The notes beneath the pieces were generated by a model. The model was not told where the DNA came from. It made no database searches and saw only the letters and a program-made list of their open reading frames with translations. From positions 1,612,001 to 1,676,000 of the forward strand of contig JAHRHY010000008.1 in the NCBI GenBank assembly GCA_019671135.1: a DNA stretch of 64,000 nt. Direction: 5' to 3'. A program made the position numbers and the translations under genes. The first letter of the stretch is position 1. Each line of letters begins with the position of its first letter. This document shows, in pieces, positions 1 to 10,563 of the stretch. The stretch comes from Linnemannia hyalina (lineage: Eukaryota > Mortierellomycota > Mortierellomycetes > Mortierellales > Mortierellaceae).

Positions 1-426
1 ATTCACCCCCCCTATTTGTCCTTAAATTACATCAAACCAAAGCAAACCAAACCAAGCAAGACAAAGAAGAACGAAAAAAAATAACTTACGGGTTTGAGTC
101 AGCGCAAGAGCAGGCTGCGACAGGGGGACCATAACTGTCCGGTTCAAATTCGTAATATCGGTATAACTGCACGAACAATCCGGCGAAAAGTATCTGCACC
201 CTCCTGCGGGAGGAGTAACGGTGGAGCAATGGGTGGAGATCCAGGTCAGGTTGCGGTCGCCGTTGGGGACCATGGCGTCGCAGTTTTTTTTGCGGAGATC
301 TTCACAGTTAGCCATGTAGGATTGGCACCAGGGCGAGGTGCCAACTTGGGCCGTTGTTGGCGAGGGGAAGGATGCGAGAACGGTGGCGAGGAGGGTCACC
401 AGGAGGAGCGTTGTTGTGTTGTGCAT
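1..426 (-). CDS. small secreted cysteine-containing protein, 3' part outside the window
   Basis: I do not recognise the family. The chosen start (ATG complement at 424-426) gives a protein that opens with a typical signal peptide (MHNTTTLLLVTLLATVLASF..., likely cleaved after TTAQ). The mature part has at least eight cysteines in about 70 residues, N-glycosylation sequons (NLT, NRT) and no membrane segment. The exon ends at 90 with a consensus donor (GTAAGTTAT on the minus strand), and the rest lies beyond the left edge. A longer in-frame upstream start at 591 would add a Ser/Gln/Pro-rich leader before the signal peptide, so I prefer the internal ATG. Cell-wall or extracellular location is inferred from the signal peptide and cysteines. 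Role unknown. Confidence 0.6.
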
Positions 427-973
427 TGTTTGTTGTTGTATTGAGAGGGGGGTTTGTATGGGTTGTTGTGAGTTTGTGAAAAGAGCGGAGGAGATGTTTC
501 TGTGAGAGTTTTGAGAGGATGGGTGTTGGAGGAAGGAACGAAAGAAAAAACAGAAAATGAAAGCGGGAACCAACAAAACCCTGGATCGCATTTAAACAGT
601 TTCTTCCCGTCCGACCAAAACAAAAATATTTTTAACGTTGTGCCTGAAACTTGCACGGCGGGCCTCTCCCGCGTCATCATGCCAGGAAAAACGACTCAGA
701 TCTGTTTCTCGTGCCTTATTTTTGGGTTGGGTTTTCCTTGGGGCCACATGCCATGGATGGGCTCCATATCGGGTGCCTCCAAAGGAAACACGTCAATATA
801 TACTCCATTACAGCAATACCGCCTGGTAAACTTCCCTCCCAGCAATTCATGGATATCCGGTATGATATTCGTTGTTTATTTGCTCAGCAAAGAGACAAAA
901 GAAGAAAAAAAAAGTAAAAAGTCAATTAGAAAGTTTTCTCTGGGATATTACTGCCACTTCGACGCTAGCCAGT
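427..973. other. intergenic stretch, no gene seen
   Basis: Upstream region of the secreted-protein gene and downstream region of the coiled-coil gene. Short ORFs on both strands have no recognisable protein features. I see no RNA gene or repeat. Confidence 0.5.
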
Positions 974-3900
974 TTATCGCATAGAGTCCTGGAGCTGGTT
1001 CATCATCTTGGTTAACATCTCGTTCTCGCCCTTGAGCGTGTCGTTCTTTTCCTAATTACCAAATCATTTTGACAACAACCGTTAGTCGTTTGTTGATCGC
1101 TGCATTCAACAATGTCTAAACCAGCAAGTGTCAAGCAAATCGTACCTTGCTCGTTTGGAGCTCCTTGGTGATATTCTCGAGCTCGAGTGAGATGACCTTG
1201 GCCTCCTGGGCCTCATGAGATGCAGCCTCCAGGGCCTTGACCTTCTCCTCCAAAGCAGAAACCTGGCCCTTCAACTCCTTCTCCTTGGTCTGGCTCTCGT
1301 TCTGGTGGTGCTCCTTCAGTCCTTGGATCTCCTCCTTGTGGGTCGACAAGACAGATCTGAGGCGTGCCTCGTGGTCCTGACCATGCTGCTCATGCATCCT
1401 GGTCATGTTGTCCATGTTGGCTTGGGTCAATGTCTGCAACTCCTCCAAGGCAGCCTTGTGCTCAGCAGCCAACTTCTCCAACGCAGCGGTCTGCTCTGCT
1501 TTCAACTGGTCTTCCTTGGCAGCAGCAGCAGCAGAAGCCTGGTCGCGCTCTTGGTGAACGGTAGCAAGGCTGGCACGAAGCTGGTCCAGCTCCTTCTCCA
1601 ATGCCAGTCGTGATTTACCAAATTCTTTCTCCTTTTTGGCAACCTCCCTTGCAATAGCCTGCTCTCCCTCAAGACGCAATTTGCTCAGCTCCTCGGCATG
1701 TACATTTGCGGCAGTCTATACAGCAGATTAACATGTTCTTGTAAGCAATACTAATTGTAAACAGCTTTGACGATCGCCAACTTACAATCCCCGACCACGA
1801 AGCTACCAACTTCAAATTACATACCTTGCTCTCGCTCTCAAACTTGGCCATCAATTCTTGAAGAGAAGCCTTGGCAGCGTTGGCCTGTTCCTGTGCATCT
1901 GCGGTGGCAGAGCTCAATTCCTCCTCCAATTTCTTCTGGGTATGTTCCAAGTCGCTCAGGGCCTTCTGGGCGGCGTGCTCAGCCTTGGTAAGCTGTTCCT
2001 CGAGATCCTTGATGGCCGAGGCGTGGAGGGACTTGATGTCATCCAACTCCTTGGTGTGGCTGGCATTCAACTCCTGTCGATCTCCCTCAAATGTGCTCTC
2101 CACTTGCTCGACGGCGCTCTGGACTTGGTCGTTCGCCTCCTTCTGCAACTCGGCGACGCGGGTCTCGTGCTCGACAATCAACTCTGCAATACGAGCCTCG
2201 TAGTTGGTGTCGAGCTTCTTGATCTCGGCATCCTGAGACTTTTGCACCTCAGTCACAAACTCCGAGAACTTGCCCTGAACTGCATCCAACTCCAGCTGCA
2301 TCTTACCCTTGACGGTGTTTTCGACGGTAATGAGTTCGTGAGCATGGAGAGCCTTGAGGGACTCAAGCTCGGTGTCGTGAGCAGCTTTCAGGGAGTCAGT
2401 ACTAGCACCAGAGTTCTTCTTCAAGTCTGAAACCTCGCTATTGTACTTCTCCTGGAGGGTCTTCAACTCAGCTTCCAGCTCGGCAATGCGTGCCTGATGT
2501 GCCTGTTGAGCGGTAGTCGACTCATTCTGGATTTGGTGCTTGACAGCCTCGACGTGAACCTTGTTCTCGGCATCAATCTGGTCCTTCAACTCAGCAAGGG
2601 CCGCAGCGTGCTTGGCCTGGAGAGCTTCAATGGCACCCGACTCTTCTCCTGCACGGTCGTTCAGCGCAGCAGTGTGTGCGGCCAATACGCTGTTCAACTC
2701 CTTGGTGTGACGCTCACGGAGATCGTTCTATTCCATATATTAATTTGGCAAGAAATTTAGATATTTGATGATGTCGTACCACTGGCAAACGACAACAATG
2801 AACAAGAGGCCGCGTATCTTACCTCAACCGTCTCCTTGACCTCTTCAAGCTTTTGCTCAAAGCGATCCTTGAGGGTATCGACCTCGTCACCATGATCAAG
2901 CAACAGCTGAGACAACTCCTCCTGGTGACTCAAGCGAAGGTCCTCCAGATCCTGGCCATACTTGACGTTGATGTCATCGTCGGCGCCCAAGTGCTCCTGT
3001 CTGGCAGCCTGGAGCTCAATCTCGAGACTCTGGAGCTTGTCCTCGTGGATCCTGTTCAGCTTTTCGAGGGTGGTCGAGTGCAGTGCCTGCGACTCTTCGA
3101 GCTTCTGGCGAAGGTCGGCAACCTCCTCGTACTTCTTGGAGTACTCCTCCAGTTCCTGGTGAAGCGAGATCAACTCGGCCTCCGAGGCAGCATTCTTCTC
3201 GGCTTGCTGATGGTTCAACTCCTTGATCTTTTCCTCATGCTCCACACGCAGTTTCTAACAACAATAATCAAACAAGTGCCAGTATGGTGAGTCAATACCA
3301 GTATTCTCTGGAAATAGTGCAAAATAACAGGGTCCATTCCAGCTGAGCAACAGTGAGCCGGCAATGATCAAGGTTCAACCAAAATAGGTTGTCCTGTTTT
3401 TGTCCTATCCGCTCGACCATGTGGCCAATTGAATGAGCACGCTTACCTCAACAAGGCTGCTAAGACTTTCGATCTCGCCCTTGAGTGTGGCGATCTCCTG
3501 CTCCTTGCCAGCGATGGCCTCTGCGACCAACGCCTGACTCTAATTTGGGAACAAACGGGGATAAAGCTAGTTAGTTACTATGCTCTGTTGCGGAGATGTC
3601 ACTTGTTTCGCTTTCCACACTGCCTTCTCTCTCGTCTAGAGTTGACTCTCCTTGAATCAATGACATTAAATTCTGCATGTATGGGCGTCTTCGCAACACA
3701 TGATGGATGTGAGGGGTGAGGGATAGAAAGGGTAGGAAGGAATGTCGCCCTACTGCTTGTTCTGTCCCACAGACAAAAGGTCCAATACCTTCCTCCATAC
3801 CCCAGGGCACAAACGCGCGCATGAAAAGGCATGTGGGCACACAAAAAAAAAGAACCAAACCACAACAACAACAAAAAACAACAACAACAAAAAGATCTCC

Positions 3901-5277
3901 TCTCGTCTCCTGCCTGTTGTTCACCCTATATTTTTTTCTTGTGCTTGGGACCGTGCCAGCAATTGTCCAAAAAAAAAAAAAAAATCCCTCGCAATATTTC
4001 ATTCCTTATTTTCGTCCTCCCATACCTGAGCTTCAATCTTGGAGAGGTCAACCTCAGGAACAATCGTCTCGCCACCATCGCTGGAGACGGTGTCTGCGTG
4101 TGAGTTGGAGCCTGTCTCCAATGTGTTGCGAAGGATGGTCAGCTCCTCCTCCTTGACCTTCAATTGTGCCGAAGCCTCTTCGTACTATTGAAGGAAGAAC
4201 ACGAGAAAAGGGGGGGTGAAAAACAGTTATTAGCTCAAGACCTGATTAGCCAAACAGAGAGAGTCTTGTAGCACACAAAAAACCATTCTAATCCCCATTA
4301 AGGCTGTGTTCTTTTTTTTATACCTTCTCACGAATGACAGCCAGCTCCTTCTTCAACTCCAAGGCCTCTGAAGGTCCAGCTGAACGGACAGAGCGAACGC
4401 TACCGGGAGGAGAGGTGACGGAGCCAGTTCTGGAGGGAGTACCAGCTCTGCCAGAGGCGGAACCGGTGGAAGAGGTGGTCGGAACACGCTTGATTCCAGA
4501 AGGGGAAGTAGAGGCAGGAGTAGGCTTGACGACCGTGGAGCGCGTAGTAGAAGGGCTGGCAGTAGTCGACTTGAGAGGGGTGCGGGTGGTGGTGGGAGTT
4601 CTAGTTGCGGTTGCTGTAGCGGTGCGAGTTGTAGTTGTTGGGGTGGTCCTCGTTCCGGTCGCAGTGGTGGGAGTGCGACGGGCAGTTGCAGTTGAAGGAG
4701 TGGTAGTAGTAGAGGGAGTCGCGGTAGCAGTCCTTCGTAAAGTAGTTGTGGTTGGGGTCGCGGTGCTTGGGGTGGTGGTGCGTCTGACTGTGGAAGGCGA
4801 AGTGGCAGAGGTGGTGGGCGTACGAGGAGAGGTCGTGGTCGCTGTTCTAGTGGAGGTGGTTCCTGTTGGTCTGGCGGTGGTCCTGGCAGTGCCTGTAGCC
4901 TTGGCCTTGTTGGCAGCCAAGGTAGCTGCGGTAGCAGCACGACGGGCAGCGACAGAGGAGGGGGCCGAGGCAGCAGCACCAGGCTTGCTGCTAGGGCTGG
5001 CAGGAGTGCTGGAGGTCTTTGCAGAGGTCGCGCTGTTGCTGGGACTGGCGGGAACAACGACTCCTGCGTCTTCAGGGGCAGTTGTGGAAGGAACGGCCTC
5101 GACGTCGTCGTAGTCCACGGCCTCGGTGGTGTGGTCGACGGGAGCAGGCAGCTCGGACTGGCTCTCGGAGTGGACGTCGGCTACGATGGGGCTGGCGGGT
5201 TCAGAGGTCTCTTGGGGGTTGGAGGGAGCAGGGCTGGCAGGGGCGATGATCCCGGGAGCGTTCTCGACATCAGCCAT
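974..5277 (-). CDS. large coiled-coil protein with Ser/Thr/Pro/Ala-rich basic N-terminal region
   Basis: Seven exons (4324-5277, 4026-4184, 3447-3539, 2823-3254, 1825-2727, 1146-1715, 974-1051) join in one frame to about 1062 residues. Residues 1 to about 300 are low-complexity: acidic at first, then Ala/Thr/Pro/Arg-rich with TTT, RTPT and ATPT runs, as in microtubule-associated proteins. From about residue 305 to the end the protein is almost continuous heptad-type coiled coil (Glu/Lys/Leu/Ala-rich, repeated HxxEL and EELxxL). No CAP-Gly, motor or membrane segment is visible. Every intron is phase 0, so each exon carries whole codons. A scaffold or cytoskeleton-associated role (CLIP- or golgin-like) is inference from composition only. 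The 486 bp intron at 3540-4025 holds A-rich and CAA-rich stretches and could hide a small extra exon. Confidence 0.8.
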
Positions 5278-6151
5278 TCTTTATTTTTGTTTTTGTGGTA
5301 CGAGGTTTGGATGGGAAGGTAGGATGAGGAATAGAGAGAGACAGATGACAAAAGAGCAAAGAGAGTTATTTGCTGTTGAGGACGGGTGAGAGTGAAATGT
5401 GGAGAAGGGTAATAGAGGAGACAGAAAAGAGAAGGGGGTGGGCGAGAGTGAGATGGTGAATGAAAAGAAGAGGAAAGGGGAGAGGAGAGAAGAGGAAAGG
5501 AAAAGAGGTGGGGTGGGAGTAGGAGAGAAGGAAAATAACAAGAAAAAAAGGGAGGGAAGGCACAACGACATGCAACGATAGAATCAAGAAAAAAAGAGAG
5601 TTTGCTTTTTTTGTTTTTTTGTATGTATCAAACCAATGGTACGAGAGAGGAGTGGAGACAGGTGTAGGGGAGGGAAGATGATGGTGATGGGGCGGATGGT
5701 ACGATACATGCTGATAGACATCAACCTTCCTTCTTCTTGACCCAAAGGGTGAATGGGTAATATCATAATATTTACAATGGTCGAGGCATCCATCCCTGCC
5801 GTCCAGTAATAGGTCAACTGGTCAACAGCATGCCACACACACACACACACACACAGGGCATGCTATCTCCCTTGTCTCGGCCATGTTTTGGATTCATTCA
5901 TTCAACAGGCCATGGGATGGATGCAAGCATACGTCGCTTTTCCTTTTTGTTTTCTTTGTTTCTTTCCTTTATTCATGATGCATGATGCTTTTTTGCTGTT
6001 GCCTTTTGTTCCCGATGTTGTGCGTTGTGCGATAAACAAAACGGGAATGCAAATCAAGCAAAGTAAACAAAACAACACCAACGGTAGAAGTGCCTCAAGG
6101 AGGTATGATGAACAAGACACCCTTTTTATTTTTTCAACAGAATAAACAAAC
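5278..6151. other. intergenic region with purine-rich tract and CA microsatellite
   Basis: Between the coiled-coil gene start and the P450 stop. Positions about 5399-5580 are strongly purine-rich on the plus strand (GAGGA/GAAAAG runs), so the coiled-coil promoter is pyrimidine-rich on its coding strand. A (CA)n microsatellite of about 11 units lies near 5833-5854. No gene seen. Confidence 0.55.
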
Positions 6152-8562
6152 TTAAAACTCGCTGGCGGGTCGCTTGTGGCTGATGAGGACCTCGACACCG
6201 TTGCGGGAGAACATCACAATGTCGCCCAACTGGTGAGGCTCAAACCCGGGCGAGGCTTTGATATCATAGCGTTGCAGGAGACGCGTCAAAGCCAACTGGG
6301 CAGTCGTGTAGGCCAGGTTCTGGCCCAGGCAGATTCGGGGACCCGCATGGAAGGGCACAAACATGAACGGACGGATCTTGCCCACACGCTCAGGTCCCCA
6401 GCGATCGGGGTCAAACTCCAGCGCATCATCGCCCCACAGCTCAGGGAGACGGTGGGTTGCGTAGGCACAGTAAGAGACGGCGGATCCTGCGGGGATGTAG
6501 TAGCCGTTTGGAAGCACATCTTCTTCGACACTCTCTCTACATGAAAAGAATAAAAGGTAAAGTAGGTTGAAGGGAGGAGTTATGAATAGAAAACCAGAAG
6601 AGAGGGGAGAGGGCGAGAAACTTGCTGCTCGCTACCATCCGACTTCAACCACGACCAGCCACGATCTCAAAAAAAACAGGCGTACACTTGCATATGCATG
6701 CGAAACATTCTGCGAGCACGAAATATTGCATTTGTTGCTCTTGTCGTTCTTCATTGACATTCATTCATTCAATTACCTTGGGTTGATTGGAACGGGAGGG
6801 CAGAGTCGAAGCACCTCATTAATAACCTGCTTCTGATACCTAGTGTTGACCAACGGCAGACAAGGGCAGGTGGGTGAGAAACAAACGTGCGACAACAAGG
6901 GGGATCGGTCGCAATATGTGTCAACGAACGTGCTTAGTATGTCATCATATGGTATTTGTAGGTAGTGGTAAACTCACTTGAGCTTCTTGATATCTTCATA
7001 TCCGGGGACGCGATCAGGTCCGATCACCTGGACGATCTCTTGGTACAGTTTTTCGAGTACCTTGGGGTGCTGGACGAGCTTCCAAGTTGTCCATGACAGC
7101 AACGATGCCGTCTGTCATTCATGTATGTCGGTAGAGAGATGAAAACGAAGCAGAAGAATAAGACCAGAGGTTAGGTGAACCTCCATGTACCATTTACAGG
7201 CTAAAGCGGAGCAGACGCGATAATCAAACAACGCATTGGGCAAGACGTGGACATACCGTGTCGCGACCGGCGAGTAAAAAGTTGAGGAGCATATCACGAA
7301 GATACTTGCTGTCGAACCCATCTTCATCTTGCTGGCTCAAAAAGTGGTCTAACAGCGTATCGCGTCTGCCATCCTCTTCTTCCTCATTCTCCTTCCCACT
7401 TTCTTTCTTCTCCTGGGCACGCGCAGCTTGACGCGCCCTGGCATCGTCAATGATCTTGTAGACGAAATCATCAAGCTTCTTGATCTCGGTCATCATCCTT
7501 CGTCGAGGTAGGATGTATTTCCAGAAGGGGATGCGGAAACGCCAGGCGGTCATGGTTTGGGCGTAGTTGAACGCTGTACTGAACTCGGTTTGCTCGTTCT
7601 TGAGAGCATCGACCGTCGCGCCGAACAGGAACTCGGAGGCCTCGTCCAATGTGAACCGGCAAAAGACGCTCTGTTTATGAATCGTCGTAAATAGGGAAAG
7701 TGATTAGAAAGTGAAGGCGTTGGCACAGCAGAACATTGTTGCGGGTCATTGTGTGATAAGAACATTGGGTAGATTCTTACTTGGACCTCGAGAGGAGTAT
7801 CTGGTTTGGTGGCGATGTGCTTGTCGATGAGGACGAGGAGCCCGTCAACGTGCTTGTTGATCAAAGCTGCGTCCTTGAACTCGGATGTCTGGAAGTGAGG
7901 TCTAAACAAAGTGTTTGTCAATGGGGTGGAAGGGGATTGAAGAAGTAAGCTCTTTGTTTGTTGACTCAAGCAATCGACCCCTTGGGTCGCACGAGCAATG
8001 GACAAATAACAGGATTGACAGCGTAATAGAGACATTAAGCGCTTTACCTCGCGATTTGGCGCTGGGATTTCCAGGTATCGCCATCGGCATTGAAGATTCC
8101 AGAGCCCAAAAAGTCATGAAAAATCTCCTTAAAGAACGGTCCTATATATGTTGGCGCCAAGCAAGAATATGCGTGAGAACAGGGTTTGCCCTCGATGTGA
8201 AAAGGTAAAGATACGACAAAGCAATTAGCCCAAGTACCTTTCTCGTAGTTGGGCTGGTTCTTGGCGAGGATATGCTGAATACTCGAAGGATCGGTGACGA
8301 CAATGAAGTCATCGTTAAATCCCTTAAAGTTGATAGTGTTTCCGTGAACCTTCATGTCCTTCAACAACATCTCGAGCTCGTCTTGACCCCTCAAGAGGTT
8401 GTAGATGTAACTGACAACAGTGTCAATCTGTAAGGGGAGATAGCTTTTAGGCTCAGGGATGGGAACAGATTTGGCCTCGAGCTCGGTCTTCTTCTTGGGC
8501 TTGAAGGCGTAGGCTGCCGCCGCTACTGCCACCGCTGTGCTGAGCACTACCGTTGGGTTCAT
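6152..8562 (-). CDS. cytochrome P450 monooxygenase (CYP52/CYP4-clan-like)
   Basis: Seven exons (8238-8562, 8048-8141, 7781-7901, 7257-7670, 6978-7111, 6777-6839, 6152-6536) sum to 511 residues, the usual length for a microsomal P450. Residues 3-19 form a short hydrophobic anchor followed by a basic stop (KPKKK). The I-helix oxygen-binding motif AGRDTT spans residues 314-319 across an intron, the K-helix ExxR is EVLR near 370, the PERF region is FDPDRW, and the haem-binding loop is PFHAGPRICLGQ with the thiolate Cys at about 453. The PFxxGPRxCxGQ form is typical of the CYP52/CYP63/CYP4 clan, which often omega-hydroxylates fatty acids or alkanes; substrate here is inference. An acidic, charged insert (about residues 265-285) precedes the I-helix. 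Likely ER membrane, with electrons from NADPH-P450 reductase. Confidence 0.93.
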
Positions 8563-9567
8563 GTTGGAAGCGGAAGAGCGTGAGGATGGAATGAAGGTAG
8601 GATGAGAATAAGAGTGCCAAAGTGTGAATGTGGAATGTGAAAAAGAAAACGAGAGGTGAAATGAGGAGGGTCGATGGAAGAAAAAAGAAGAGAGTTTTGT
8701 TCTTTATTTTTCTCGGACAAATCCTTAGTGGAGAACAATCGATCGGTTGGCTGGCCTACTAGCGACGACGCCCTGTAGCGAGCACGAAAAAGATAACGAC
8801 GAGAGAAAGGGGTGTGTGGGAAGGAGGAGACTCTGCTTGGCATACTTGCGCGCTTGAGTGGCCACTTTTGTGTGCACGGTGTCAATTGCAAACAAGGATG
8901 GCTGTCATCATCGCCCTGTTCAGACCCAAAGATGGTCGATTTGTGCTTTCAAATCGTATCGTCCCGGTCAATTATCTCTCCGATCCAATGATATCCAAAT
9001 GATGCCAAGGGCTCTTCTTCCTTCCCATTCTTCTCGTCACCCTATTCATCACTTCATCCGTAACGTGTCGATGGCTGTGGGGATGGTGGCAGTGGTCACC
9101 GAGCAAGATTATAGAGTCTCTTTTTTTCCAGAGACAAGGATAATGAAATGGGCACGGCGGGTTAATCCTTGGTAAGTTTTCAAAATTAGATCGTCCGAAT
9201 TTTCCTCCAGCGAGACATGGGTTCGCCACCAAAAGCAGACAGGAGGACTCTACTCGTCAACACCGCTCATTCCCCCTTTCGATAAACATCCCTTGCCATG
9301 GATAAGTGAGTTTACTCAATGTGGACAAGTAGGCTTTGTAGAATGCTTCCTTCGCATCATCACAATCATCGCGATTAATCAACGGGGCCGGATAAAAAAT
9401 AAATGGTAGCATAAGAGTCATTGGGACAAGCAATATCTTTATTGTTGCAATATAAAAGACTTTGCCAAGCCGTTGCAAGTTCATTCCAGAACGAAAGGAG
9501 TAACTGGTGGTAAGATAACAGACGCGATTCTACGAGTCGAATATCCTTACGGAGGGCAAAAAGGCCA
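8563..9567. other. intergenic region, no confident gene
   Basis: Lies between the P450 start and the copper-transporter stop. It carries only short ORFs. A 75-codon minus-strand ORF at 9257-9484 looks partly protein-like but matches nothing I know and sits in the likely 3' UTR of the copper transporter. Confidence 0.45.
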
Positions 9568-10268
9568 CTAGTGGCAGCTCAGTGCCTTGGTGGAGGAGGA
9601 CAACGAGTCCCCACCAAAGTAAAAGAAACCAACACCAGCACCAATGACCGTGGCAGCCATCAGGTATCCGTTGTAGGTCATGAAGATGAGCATCAAGAAG
9701 AACCCGACAAAGACCTGTGCCATGTAGAACAGTGCTCGTGTGAGCTGTTGCTGGTTTGACAGTCTACATTTCCACAACATAACAACAGAGAACGATGCGA
9801 GAAGGTTAGCTTAGAAACAACATTCCAACAACAAAGCATGCAGACTTTTCTGACGACCACGCTCTGCTTTTGCCCCTATACTCACCTCAGGGTGTAAGGT
9901 CTGCCTGACAGGAGTGGGGTCTGGTCCTCAGTAGCTCCACCGACAGCATGCGAGGATCCATCGCTGGTTTGTCTCTTTCTGGCGCCCTCCAAGAGACGCT
10001 CCTCGTACTTGCGAGAGTAGGCGCGGAGCATTTCGTACGACGCCGAGAGTCCGATGATGACGATACAGGAGACGACGAGCGCAAAGGGTGTGTTAATCTT
10101 CCAGGACTCAAAGACGACGCAGAGGTTCTCGGTCGACCAGTTGAAGAGCATGTTCATACTGCACATAGCGTCGTCTTCTCCTCCGTGCCCTCCGTCATGG
10201 CCGCCGCCGCCTCCTCCGCCACCGCCGTCGCCACCGCCGTGTCCTCCGTGTCCGCCGCCGTGGTCCAT
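9568..10268 (-). CDS. Ctr-family copper transporter (SLC31-like)
   Basis: Two exons (9886-10268 and 9568-9763) encode 192 residues, normal for a Ctr monomer. The N-terminus is a Gly/His-rich metal-binding region (residues 1-33, repeated HGG) in place of the usual Met motifs, then a short Met pair before the first membrane segment (about 59-78, around FALVVSCIVIIGLSASY). A cytosolic loop follows. TM2 carries the diagnostic MxxxM (MLIFM) and TM3 a GxGxG/GxxxG helix-packing motif (GAGVG). The protein ends in Cys-His, matching the C-terminal copper hand-off motif of Ctr proteins. These proteins form trimers that import Cu(I) at the plasma membrane or export it from vacuoles. It is divergent from the DIS3L-like gene; regulatory copper elements were not identified. 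Confidence 0.92.
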
Positions 10269-10563
10269 TGTAGAGATGTTGATAGGGATATGGCTTGGGT
10301 TGGTTGTGGTTGTAAGGATGTGGACAAGAGTGGAAGAGGGCAAGGGGTGTGTAGAGAAGAGAGAGTGAAAAGGGTGGTGGGAAACTAGGATGTTGTCAAT
10401 GTGCCAAAAAACAAGGAGGTCCTTGTCAAAATTGCGGCCTTTGTTGGACCAATGGATGCGTGTGACTGTTCGCCATTTCGTGTCAGAAGTGCGAGAGTGA
10501 GATGAAGAGGGTCGAATGTCCAGACTCGCTCCCAATTCATCACACACACTCGCACTCACGGCC
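10269..10563. promoter_or_regulatory. shared divergent promoter region of the copper transporter and DIS3L-like gene
   Basis: Only 295 bp separate the two start codons, which face away from each other, so both promoters and 5' UTRs must fit here. I saw no clear TATA box or known copper-response motif. Confidence 0.5.

Noticed and set aside
4334..5113. 259-codon Val-rich plus-strand ORF
   Set aside because: Shadow of the Thr/Ala/Pro-rich first exon of the coiled-coil gene; composition is explained by the complement of ACC/GCC repeats.
9257..9484. 75-codon minus-strand ORF with a hydrophobic segment downstream of the copper transporter
   Set aside because: No family pattern, no intron or partner exon, and it sits where the transporter 3' UTR is expected.
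10054..10368. Plus-strand ORF with a run of Pro and Cys
   Set aside because: Complement of the His/Gly repeat of the copper transporter.
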